A stretch of DNA of 8,168 nucleotides. It comes from Candidatus Treponema faecavium. Lineage in GTDB: Bacteria > Spirochaetota > Spirochaetia > Treponematales > Treponemataceae. The DNA is taken from assembly GCA_019113455.1 (NCBI GenBank), contig DXHG01000109.1:1-8168 (forward strand), in the 5' to 3' direction. Shown here in pieces: positions 1-6,254 of the stretch. Numbering within the stretch: position 1 is the first letter of the stretch; every line of letters starts with the position of its first letter. A program made the translations under genes and the position numbers. The notes under the pieces are model-generated. The model was not told where the DNA came from and did no database searches. It worked only from the letters and a program-made list of their open reading frames with translations.

Positions 1-981
1 AGCATATTCAGCGACCTGAACCAGCTGCGGGATATTTCGCTTGAAAAGGATTACGCTTCGATTTGCGGGATTACGCAGGCGGAGCTTGAAGCGAATTTCG
101 GTCCTGAGATTGACGCGCTTGCACAGGAAAACGGCATCACATATGCAGAATGCGTTAACAGGCTGCGCGAGATGTATGACGGGTATAAATTCCACGGAAA
201 CGGGGAACCGCTGTATAATCCGTTCAGCGTCATGAATGCGTTTGCAAGCAGGGAATTTGGTTCGTACTGGTTCAGGACGGGAACGCCGACGATACTCATA
301 AAGAAGCTTGAACAGACCAAATACGATGTGCGTAAACTTTCGCTTGACGATGTGCGGATAAGCGCCGCCGAGATGAGCGATTACCGGCCCGACAGCCAGA
401 ACCCCATTCCGCTCTTTTACCAGACGGGGTATTTGACGATAAAGAGATACGATGCGGAATACCGAAAATATCTGCTTGGTTATCCGAACGAGGAAGTAAA
501 GTACGCGTTTTTGGAAAGCCTGGTGCCGATGCTCACGGACGGGCTTGAGCTTGACGCTGATTTCAGCATCGTTGACTTTAATGAGGCGGTAAAAGCAGGC
601 GACACGGATACAATGCGTGATTGGTTTACGGCGCTGTTTGCGAAACTGCCGTACATGGCGGCGGGCGGCGAAAAGCTTGACGCGGTTATCGAGCAGAACT
701 TTCAGAACGTGATTTACATCGTGTTTATTCTGCTTGGACAGTATGCGCAGGTTGAACAGCACAGCGTGTTCGGACGCGCCGACTGCATCGTACAGAATAA
801 AAACTGCGTGTATATCTTTGAGTTCAAGCGCGATGATACGGCTGAAAACGCGCTTAAGCAGATTGAAGAAAAGAAATACACTGAACAGTTCGCGGGTGAT
901 AAGCGCAGACTGTTCAAAATCGGCGTGAGTTTCAGTACAAAAGAGCGCGGGATTGCCGAGTGGAAGGCAATTGAAGGGTAA
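1..981 (+). CDS. AAA-ATPase-like / PD-(D/E)XK nuclease-domain protein, 5'-truncated
   Basis: The reading frame is open from the first base to the TAA at 979-981, giving the last 326 residues of a protein that begins outside the window. An internal ATG at 172 is not the real start, because family-typical sequence (FSDLNQLRDISL, then YASICGITQAELE) lies before it. The order matches proteins joining an N-terminal AAA-ATPase-like domain (Pfam AAA-ATPase_like) to a C-terminal PD-(D/E)XK domain. MYDGYKF and LYNPFSV, about fragment residues 57-74, mark the end of the ATPase part; its Walker motifs would lie upstream. The nuclease-like core is seen as GRAD (D261), then FEFK (E274, K276), then the helix ALKQIEEKKY with Q287. 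Full family members are usually around 500-560 residues, so roughly 200 are missing. The family is widespread, often multicopy, and has no settled function; a mobile-element or defence link is often suspected but not shown here. The stop lies 13 nt before rsgA. Confidence 0.85.
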   Translation, partial: SIFSDLNQLRDISLEKDYASICGITQAELEANFGPEIDALAQENGITYAECVNRLREMYDGYKFHGNGEPLYNPFSVMNAFASREFGSYWFRTGTPTILIKKLEQTKYDVRKLSLDDVRISAAEMSDYRPDSQNPIPLFYQTGYLTIKRYDAEYRKYLLGYPNEEVKYAFLESLVPMLTDGLELDADFSIVDFNEAVKAGDTDTMRDWFTALFAKLPYMAAGGEKLDAVIEQNFQNVIYIVFILLGQYAQVEQHSVFGRADCIVQNKNCVYIFEFKRDDTAENALKQIEEKKYTEQFAGDKRRLFKIGVSFSTKERGIAEWKAIEG

Positions 982-994
982 ATATACAAATATC

Positions 995-1930
995 ATGTGG
1001 GGAACGGTGATAAGCGGCAGCAAAAACAGATTTGAGGTTGAATGTGCCGACGGCGTTGTTCGGTTATGCACGATAAAGGGAAAGATTCTAAAACACCGTC
1101 AGTCGTATTACAATCCGCTTGCGCCCGGCGACGCGGTAGAAATAGCGCAGGATGAGCTTACCGGCACGCAGGGTCAGATTGTGTCGCTTGTTGAGCGCGC
1201 TAACGCGTTTGTGCGATGGAACGTAAAGGGAAGGCTTCCGCAGCTGCTTGCCGCTAATCTCGATTGCCTGTTGTGCGTAACTACTCCCGCGCAGCCGCCG
1301 TTCCGCGCGCGATTTATCGACCGCGCGCTTGCGCAGGCGGAGCACGACGGTATTGCACCGGTTATTGTGTGCAATAAAATCGATCTTGGCGCCGATGACG
1401 AAACAGAACGGATGCTTGCTGTCTGGGAGCGCATAGGCTATCGTGTGTTGCGCGTGTCGGCGCGCGGCGGGCAGGGCCTTGCTGAGCTTTCGGATCTCAT
1501 TGCCGGAAAGCTCAGCGCGCTTGTCGGCCAGTCAGGCGTGGGCAAGTCAAGTCTCATTAACGCGCTTGACCCGTCGCATGCGCTGCGCACGGCTGAGCTT
1601 TCGCAGAAATACGGCCGCGGCTCGCATACGACGACAAAGGGTGTGCTGCTGCATTTGGTGCTCGGCGCGGGACAGACGGCGTCCGTAATCGACACGCCGG
1701 GAATTCGGCGCTTTGTGCTGCACGATATAGCGGCAGAAGATCTTGCGCTGTATTTTAAGGAACTTAAGCCGCTTGTCGGCACGTGCGCGTTCGGCATGTC
1801 GTGTTCGCACCGCTGCGAGCCGGGCTGCCGCATTATCGAGGCAGTGCAGAAAGGAACCGTGTCCGCACAGCGCTATGAAAGCTGGAGCCGCATCAGCGGC
1901 GAGCTTGCAGGCGGCGGCTGGGAAGACTGA
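995..1930 (+). CDS. rsgA: Ribosome small-subunit-dependent GTPase A (RsgA/YjeQ)
   Basis: A 311-residue cytoplasmic GTPase that acts late in 30S subunit maturation. The domains appear in the family order: an N-terminal OB-fold (residues 1 to about 65, ending near NPLAPGDAVEI), a circularly permuted GTPase and a C-terminal zinc knuckle. The permutation is visible because the base-specificity motif NKID (127-130) comes before the P-loop GQSGVGKSS (178-186) and DTPG (233-236). The switch segment KYGRGSHTTT lies between the last two. The zinc ligands are C264, C270, H272 and C278 (C-x5-C-x-H-x5-C). I chose the ATG at 995 because MWGTVISGSKNRFEV begins exactly at the OB-fold. A TTG at 953 would extend the frame by 14 residues into the upstream gene without a ribosome site. 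A purine-rich GAAGGG (973-978) inside the end of the upstream gene is somewhat distant, so translation may be coupled. mutS2 follows after 57 nt. Confidence 0.96.
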   Translation: MWGTVISGSKNRFEVECADGVVRLCTIKGKILKHRQSYYNPLAPGDAVEIAQDELTGTQGQIVSLVERANAFVRWNVKGRLPQLLAANLDCLLCVTTPAQPPFRARFIDRALAQAEHDGIAPVIVCNKIDLGADDETERMLAVWERIGYRVLRVSARGGQGLAELSDLIAGKLSALVGQSGVGKSSLINALDPSHALRTAELSQKYGRGSHTTTKGVLLHLVLGAGQTASVIDTPGIRRFVLHDIAAEDLALYFKELKPLVGTCAFGMSCSHRCEPGCRIIEAVQKGTVSAQRYESWSRISGELAGGGWED

Positions 1931-1987
1931 CGGCGCGGCGGCAGTATCGCCGCAAACTATTGTTTGGCATATACACAGAAAAGACGC

Positions 1988-4540
1988 ATGAATACAAACA
2001 CACTTGCAGACCTTGATTATTACCGCATTCGGGATACCGTTGCCGGCTGCTGCTGCGCGCAGGAAAGCGCAGAACTTTTAAAAACGCGGGAGCCGCTTAC
2101 CGACAGTGCACAGATACGGCTTTTGAAACAGCAGGGGGCGGAATGGAGCGCCTATATACAGTCGGGGCGCGAAGCGGCGCTTTGCGGCTGGGAGCCGGTG
2201 CACGATATACTGGAGCGCCTGGCCGTTATGGGAACGGTGCTTTCTCCGACGGAACTGTACGCGCTCGGGCGCTTCTGCCGTATTGCAGAGACGGCGCGCA
2301 GGCGGCTTTCGGCGGCGCACGCGGCGGGGCTTTCGGTAACGGCTATCGCCGGCGCGGCAGCGGAGATGCCCGACACGGCAGCAGTTGAACGCGATATTTT
2401 CCGCATTATTGACGCTGACGGGACGCTGCGGGATCTCCCTGAACTATGTGAGATCCGCGAGCGCATTAAACGCATACGGGGCGATATAGAAGCGGTTATG
2501 CGCCGCTATACGTCTGACTCGTCGCTGCACGGCGTGCTCCAGAGCAGCGTGCCGGCGCTCCGCGCGGGGCGGCAGGTGCTTGCCGTGCGTTCAGGTCAGC
2601 GCGGCAAGATACGCGGCATTATCCACGAAGTGTCGCAGACGGGGCAGACGGTCTATATTGAACCGGAAGAAGCGGTGCGCCGAAGCAACGATCTGGTTGA
2701 GGAGCAGGCGCGCCTTGAACAGGAGACGCGCCGCATCCTCCGCGAGCTTACGGCGCGCATCGCACCTCATGCCGATATGCTCTCTGCCGTATATACGGCG
2801 CTTACCGCACTCGATATGTCGTATGCCGCCGCGCGCTGGGGCGCACTGACGCGCGGCGTGTTTGCCGCAGACTGTACCGCCGGCGAGGCCGGAACGCTGC
2901 AGCCGCCTGCCGTCAAACAGGCGCGCCATCCGCTGTTCGGCGAGCAGGCGGTGCCGATTGATATAACGTTCGCCGACGGCTGCCGCGTACTGATTATTAC
3001 GGGGCCCAATACGGGCGGCAAGACGGCGGCAATAAAGACATTCGCGCTGTTCGCGCTGCTCAACCAGAGCGGGTTCCCTGTTCCTGCCGCGGAAGGAACG
3101 CGGCTTCCGGTATTTACGGGAGTGTTCGCCGACATCGGAGACGCGCAGTCGCTTGAGGCTTCGCTTTCGACGTTTTCCGGGCACATGAAAAACATCTCGC
3201 AGGCGCTTGCTGGGGCTGACGCGCGTTCACTCGTGCTGCTTGACGAGCTTGGCAGCGGCACCGACCCTCAGGAAGGATCGGCAATCGCGATGGCAGTGCT
3301 CGATGCGTTGCTTGAGCGCGGTTCGTTTGTGCTTGCAACGACGCACCACGGCGTGCTTAAAAACTACGGCTATACTCATGCGTGCTGCCAGAATGCGTCT
3401 GTCGAGTTTGATGCGGAGGCGCTTGTGCCGCTGTACCGCGTGCTGCCCGGTATTCCCGGGGAAAGCAGGGCGCTTGAGATTGCACGGCGCAGCGGAATCC
3501 CTGAAAGCGTTGTGGAACGGGCGCGGGCGCTCATAGGCGGCGGCAGCGCGGATATTTCCGCGCTCATTGCGGGGCTTTCGCAGAAGCACCGCGAGCTTGA
3601 CGCGCTTTCTGCCCAGACTGCGGAACGGGAGGCGCGCGCCGCATCGCGCGAGGCGCAGGCGCTGCAGAAAGAACTCTCGTACCGCGAAAAAGAGCTTGCG
3701 CTGCAGAAAACGGGCGCGGCAGATACGCGGCATTTTATAGAAGAAAGCCGCCGTATGCTTGAAAATCTGGTGCGTGAGCTGCGCGAGGGAGAAATAACGC
3801 GCGAAAAGACAAAAGCGGTAAAGCAGTTTATTTCAGGCATGAACGAATATGAAGCCGCGCTGTCGGCGTCTCTTGCTGAAAAAGAAGCGGCGCTTGAGCA
3901 CAGCAGCGAGGCCGCCGCTGCGCGCGCTGCAGAACGGTCCGTTCACGCCGGAAAGAAAAAGAAGCGGCTTAAAAATGCGGCGGCGCTCGCCGCGGCATAT
4001 GCGGCAGTGCCGGAACGCGAGCTGCGTGAGCAGTGCGCGCCGCAGGCGCTTGCCGCAGGCGCCGTTGTGTCGCTTAAACAGGCAGGCCGCACGCAGCGCG
4101 GCATCGCCGAGCGCCGCGAAAAAAACGGCAGCTGGCTGGTGCGCTTTGGAAGCGTTAAAATGAGCGTGCCTGCCGAACGCCTGATTGTTGTGAATGAAGC
4201 GCCCAACGCAGAAAGCGCGCCGTCCGTTTCCGTTGAGCTTGCCGGCAGCGCCGCCGACAAAGCCCCTGAAAAAAATGGAGTTCCCTCAGGCGGCGCGCCC
4301 GTGTTTGAGCTTCGCCTGCTCGGCATGCGCCGCGAGGAAGCGCTTGCCGCGCTTGAACGTCAGCTTGACCTTGCCGTTATACAGGGACTCAAGTCTTTTT
4401 CGATCATCCACGGCAAAGGTACGGGCGCGCTCCAGACCGCCGTGCACGACTATCTGCGGACATACCCGGGCGTCGCCGATTTCGGATTTGCGCCGCCGGA
4501 AGACGGCGGCACAGGCAAAACCTACGTGTCGCTGGTATAG
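1988..4540 (+). CDS. mutS2: MutS2-family ATPase with KOW-like and Smr domains
   Basis: An 850-residue MutS2 homologue. The N-terminal MutS core and clamp regions (about 1-310) precede the ABC-type ATPase: Walker A GPNTGGKT (339-346), Walker B with D419-E420 in LDELGSGTDP, then the switch ATTHHGVLKNY. A long alanine/glutamate-rich coiled coil spans about 520-655 and ends in a KKKKRLK patch. A KOW-like segment (about 690-735) and a C-terminal Smr domain (about 773-850, HGKGTG at 808-813) follow. MutS2 lacks the mismatch-recognition domain of MutS; in other bacteria it limits recombination, and in Bacillus it acts on collided ribosomes. Oddly, the Smr motif normally written LDLRG reads LRLLG here (775-779). 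The protein is longer than the roughly 785 residues of Bacillus MutS2, mainly in the linker. I chose the ATG at 1988, preceded by AGAAAAGA; a TTG at 1964 adds 8 residues and has no ribosome site. The 57-nt gap from rsgA holds a 6-bp GCGGCG/CGCCGC stem (1935-1953) without a T-run. Confidence 0.95.
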   Translation: MNTNTLADLDYYRIRDTVAGCCCAQESAELLKTREPLTDSAQIRLLKQQGAEWSAYIQSGREAALCGWEPVHDILERLAVMGTVLSPTELYALGRFCRIAETARRRLSAAHAAGLSVTAIAGAAAEMPDTAAVERDIFRIIDADGTLRDLPELCEIRERIKRIRGDIEAVMRRYTSDSSLHGVLQSSVPALRAGRQVLAVRSGQRGKIRGIIHEVSQTGQTVYIEPEEAVRRSNDLVEEQARLEQETRRILRELTARIAPHADMLSAVYTALTALDMSYAAARWGALTRGVFAADCTAGEAGTLQPPAVKQARHPLFGEQAVPIDITFADGCRVLIITGPNTGGKTAAIKTFALFALLNQSGFPVPAAEGTRLPVFTGVFADIGDAQSLEASLSTFSGHMKNISQALAGADARSLVLLDELGSGTDPQEGSAIAMAVLDALLERGSFVLATTHHGVLKNYGYTHACCQNASVEFDAEALVPLYRVLPGIPGESRALEIARRSGIPESVVERARALIGGGSADISALIAGLSQKHRELDALSAQTAEREARAASREAQALQKELSYREKELALQKTGAADTRHFIEESRRMLENLVRELREGEITREKTKAVKQFISGMNEYEAALSASLAEKEAALEHSSEAAAARAAERSVHAGKKKKRLKNAAALAAAYAAVPERELREQCAPQALAAGAVVSLKQAGRTQRGIAERREKNGSWLVRFGSVKMSVPAERLIVVNEAPNAESAPSVSVELAGSAADKAPEKNGVPSGGAPVFELRLLGMRREEALAALERQLDLAVIQGLKSFSIIHGKGTGALQTAVHDYLRTYPGVADFGFAPPEDGGTGKTYVSLV

Positions 4541-4543
4541 CTG

Positions 4544-4576
4544 TGCGCTGCACTGCAGTGTTGTTACAGCAGCGCA
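4544..4576. terminator. Possible hairpin between convergent mutS2 and small gene
   Basis: TGCGCTGC (4544-4551) and GCAGCGCA (4569-4576) form a perfect 8-bp stem with a 17-nt loop that contains the palindrome CACTGCAGTG. It lies just past the mutS2 stop and just before the stop of the convergent small gene (ending at 4585), where a two-way terminator would be expected. There is no T-run on either side, so it does not meet the usual intrinsic-terminator pattern. It may only slow polymerase or stabilise mRNA 3' ends. Confidence 0.3.
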
Positions 4577-4584
4577 GCGCGTGT

Positions 4585-4824
4585 TCAGCAGTCTCCCGCA
4601 TAATACGAAAGGATATTCATATAGTCTGCGGTGTTCCTGATGTCAATCGTAATTGGAAAGCAGCGTTCCTTTTGATATTCTTTTTTGAGTTGTGCCTGTA
4701 ATGCATAATTACAGCGTATATTACATCTGTTCCCATCTGCGGCAATCTGATAAACGGCTGCGGTGCAGCTGTTTATTACGGAGAAAAATTCTTTCATATT
4801 AAGAATAGCGAGCTTGAGTATCAT
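4585..4824 (-). CDS. Small cysteine-containing protein of unknown function (79 aa)
   Basis: A 79-residue protein read from an ATG at 4824 to a TGA at 4587-4585. The start is set by a very strong AAGGAGG at 4841-4835, 10 nt upstream. The open frame runs further, to 4905, but that extension would place the ribosome site inside the gene. Visible features are an amphipathic start (MILKLAILNMKEFFSVINSC), a likely strand-turn VYQIAADGNRCNI, a charged helix (QLKKEYQKE) and an end rich in aromatic residues, NILSYYAGDC. Five cysteines occur, at 20, 34, 38, 55 and 79. There is no signal peptide and no clear membrane span. The layout (FF-x-V-x3-C early, a hydrophobic strand, G-x3-N, then a late acidic-DYMN segment) reminds me of short, roughly 75-residue proteins of treponemes and clostridia sometimes mislabelled 'polyA polymerase', and loosely of HPr-like folds. 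That is a memory-based resemblance only. It lies downstream of the araC-family gene on the same strand and convergent with mutS2. Confidence 0.7.
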   Translation of the reverse strand: MILKLAILNMKEFFSVINSCTAAVYQIAADGNRCNIRCNYALQAQLKKEYQKERCFPITIDIRNTADYMNILSYYAGDC

Positions 4825-4895
4825 GGTGTTTCTGCCTCCTTGAGCAATAGTGTAAAGGAACAACTGCCGCCGGCCTGCAGCGTTTCTATTGCCAT
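4821..4895 (-). CDS. Candidate 24-codon leader ORF overlapping the small gene by ATGA
   Basis: From an ATG at 4895 the minus strand encodes 24 residues, beginning MAIETLQAGGSCSF and ending LLLKEAETP. Its TGA (4823-4821) overlaps the ATG of the 79-aa gene (4824-4822) as ATGA, the arrangement typical of translational coupling. No convincing ribosome-binding site precedes it, and an ORF this short can occur by chance. The downstream gene has its own strong site, so coupling is not needed for its expression. It could be a leader peptide, a microprotein or a coincidence. Confidence 0.25.
   Translation of the reverse strand: MAIETLQAGGSCSFTLLLKEAETP
4835..4841 (-). promoter_or_regulatory. Near-perfect Shine-Dalgarno (AAGGAGG) for the 79-aa small gene
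   Basis: On the minus strand the site reads AAGGAGG, 10 nt before the ATG at 4824. It is the strongest ribosome-binding site in the window and the main evidence that the small gene is translated from 4824 and not from a longer start. It also lies inside the overlapping 24-codon frame 4895-4821, so ribosomes reading that frame would cover it. Confidence 0.75.
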
Positions 4896-4927
4896 GATAC
4901 TGCACAAAATTCTGTTGTGCTATTAAA

Positions 4928-5851
4928 TCACTGACTATTTATATCACTATTCTGCCATTTTGCGCGGTATTGCAGCGGCGTTTGTCCGGTTGCTTCCATG
5001 AACACCTTGCCGAAATAGCTGCTGCTGCCCAGCCCGCACGCATAACCGATTGCTGAAACGGTTTCATCAGTATTGCACAGCATCCGGCACGCCATTTGAA
5101 TACGGTACTTTTGTATGTATTCCGCAGGCGGCATGCGTATGTGTTCCTGAAATATGCGGTAGCATTCCCGTTCGCTGATGCAGGCTTCTGATGCAAGCTC
5201 CGCAACGCTGATTTTGTCCGGATAATGTTCATATATATACGCCATCATCAGCTTGAGCTTGTTTCCGGCATTGGATCTGTGAGCCGCCGTATGATGCAGC
5301 TGCGGACGCATGAGCGAAAACAGCAGCTGCCATATATGTGACAGTGCGTCCCGCAGCCGCAGTTCATAATACGTGTCGTTTTCCGAAAATGAGAATGCGG
5401 CATGGATGCGTTCGATAATTTCTTTATGCTGCGGATTCTGCGGATACAGGGCAAGCAGGTCAAAAAATGAAGAGGAAATGACAGGCAACACGTAGTTTTG
5501 TTCAATGCGGCTGCCGTGTTCTCCGGAGATAAAGGATGCGTCAAATATATGCAGCAATTGTATCGAGCGCCGACTGTTCTGCTGCGGCTTTGTCATATGA
5601 AGCACGTTGGAATTGACAAAACCGCCTGTTCCCTTCGGAAACAGCAGCTGTTTATGCTGCGTCCGGTATTCCAGAACACCCTGTTCTATATAGAATAATT
5701 CTATCGCTTTATGCCAGTGCCAGGGAGCAAACCGGTATGTCTGGCAGCCGATTTCGGCGCGCGAGGCGATATACGGAAAGTCATCGGAAAAATCCGGCAG
5801 CAGCTCCTCTTTGCTTCCGCTGTGAAAATGAATACGGTATACGGATTTCAT
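4928..5851 (-). CDS. AraC-family transcriptional regulator with cupin-like sensor domain
   Basis: A 307-residue regulator ending at a TGA (4930-4928). The N-terminal half has the cupin-like effector/dimerisation pattern, with HWHKAIELFYIEQG (residues 45-58), followed by a strand-rich stretch to about 95. The C-terminal roughly 100 residues are a double helix-turn-helix of the AraC/XylS type. The first helix-turn-helix lies near 214-235 (ISVAELASEACISERECYRIF) and the second near 263-285. The family signature end is FGKVFMEATGQTPLQYRAKW. This architecture is typical of regulators that bind a small ligand, often a sugar, and DNA half-sites in direct repeat. I chose the ATG at 5851, giving a normal family length. 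The frame stays open to a TTG at 6067, but those 72 extra residues look non-coding. No good Shine-Dalgarno is visible, so the start is less certain than the identity. The gene diverges from pgi; a 22-bp-period repeat array lies 235-337 bp upstream of its start, making self-regulation or pgi control plausible but unproven. Confidence 0.88.
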   Translation of the reverse strand: MKSVYRIHFHSGSKEELLPDFSDDFPYIASRAEIGCQTYRFAPWHWHKAIELFYIEQGVLEYRTQHKQLLFPKGTGGFVNSNVLHMTKPQQNSRRSIQLLHIFDASFISGEHGSRIEQNYVLPVISSSFFDLLALYPQNPQHKEIIERIHAAFSFSENDTYYELRLRDALSHIWQLLFSLMRPQLHHTAAHRSNAGNKLKLMMAYIYEHYPDKISVAELASEACISERECYRIFQEHIRMPPAEYIQKYRIQMACRMLCNTDETVSAIGYACGLGSSSYFGKVFMEATGQTPLQYRAKWQNSDINSQ

Positions 5852-6085
5852 ATTCGCTTTGAGTGTAGCATAGTTTTTGTTATCTGCATACGGCGGCGCT
5901 TGCCGTACGGGCGGCAGATGTTTCCGCGTTTGCGCGCATTTTTTTTCTGTCAGCTTGCGGAGCGAGGTAAATCCGCACTGAGGTTTGTTGCAGCGCAGTA
6001 AACTGCACGTTCCAGGCTGCCAGGTTTGGGGCTGCACTGTAAACGTGTATGGGAAAAACCGCAGCAAGACTATACCTTAACCTGC

Positions 6086-6188
6086 AAGGTAACTTGCCAC
6101 CGTCTGTAAGTCAACTTGCCTCAGCACGCAAGTTAATTTGCCGCGGTTTGTAAGGCAAGTTGCCATGACCAGCAAGGCAACTTGCCTT
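6086..6188. repeat. Five-copy operator-like array, 13-bp core at exact 22-bp period
   Basis: Cores occur at 6086-6098, 6108-6120, 6130-6142, 6152-6164 and 6174-6186, each start exactly 22 bp after the previous. Their sequences are AAGGTAACTTGCC, AAGTCAACTTGCC, AAGTTAATTTGCC, AAGGCAAGTTGCC and AAGGCAACTTGCC; 10 of 13 columns are invariant. Each core is preceded by G then C or T, while the rest of the 9-nt spacer differs. The core is itself palindromic: GGCAA-S-TTGCC in the last two copies, extending to a perfect 15-bp palindrome AAGGCAACTTGCCTT at 6174-6188. In copies 1 and 5 GCAAG-N4-CTTGC also holds. A period of 22 bp is close to two helical turns, so all copies face nearly the same side of the DNA. 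That, and the position between divergent genes, fits a cooperative protein-binding array. The binding protein is unknown; the adjacent AraC-family protein is one candidate. Confidence 0.85.
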
Positions 6189-6190
6189 AC
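6150..6190. repeat. Perfect 15-bp inverted repeat with 11-nt loop
   Basis: GTAAGGCAAGTTGCC (6150-6164) is the exact reverse complement of GGCAACTTGCCTTAC (6176-6190), separated by 11 nt. It is made from array copies 4 and 5, but extends 2-4 bp beyond the shared core, so it is more symmetric than the repeat alone requires. Transcribed from either strand it would fold into a strong hairpin. Neither side has a T-run, so an intrinsic terminator is unlikely. It may be a high-affinity double operator or a structured leader. Confidence 0.8.
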
Positions 6191-6224
6191 GGGACTGTAC
6201 GATATACCGCGCGGCGGCAGCCGC

Positions 6225-6254
6225 TTGACAATATCGGCGTCTTTGATTCATAGT
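6225..6254 (+). promoter_or_regulatory. Predicted sigma70-like promoter for pgi
   Basis: A perfect -35 TTGACA (6225-6230) is followed after 18 bp by CATAGT (6249-6254), which matches 4 of 6 positions of TATAAT. Transcription would start near 6261, leaving a leader of about 87 nt before pgi. The -35 is directly abutted upstream by the inverted repeat GCGGC-GGCA-GCCGC (6211-6224). The phased array ends 36 bp upstream of the -35, a position that suits an activator more than a blocking repressor. This is a prediction from consensus only. Confidence 0.5.

Noticed and set aside
1935..1953. GCGGCG/CGCCGC stem between rsgA and mutS2 as a terminator
   Set aside because: Six base pairs in GC-rich sequence with no following T-run; chance occurrence is likely, and the genes still look co-transcribed.
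2591..3184. Long minus-strand open frame of 197 codons inside mutS2
   Set aside because: It is a shadow of the GC-rich mutS2 frame: arginine-rich, no ribosome site, no recognisable domain, fully opposite conserved ATPase sequence.
3227..3733. Minus-strand open frame of 168 codons opposite mutS2
   Set aside because: It has the arginine-rich composition and position expected of an antisense shadow of Walker B and the coiled coil.
4194..4640. Plus-strand 148-codon frame overlapping the mutS2 end and the convergent gap
   Set aside because: Mostly a shifted reading of the Smr domain; low-complexity composition and no ribosome site.
4902..4920. GCACAA/TTGTGC stem just after the araC-family stop as an intrinsic terminator
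   Set aside because: Only 6 bp with a 7-nt loop and no T-run in the minus direction.
6086..6188. Array of regularly spaced repeats as a mini CRISPR
   Set aside because: The repeats are only 13-15 bp and the spacers 9 nt, far below CRISPR sizes, and no cas gene is present.
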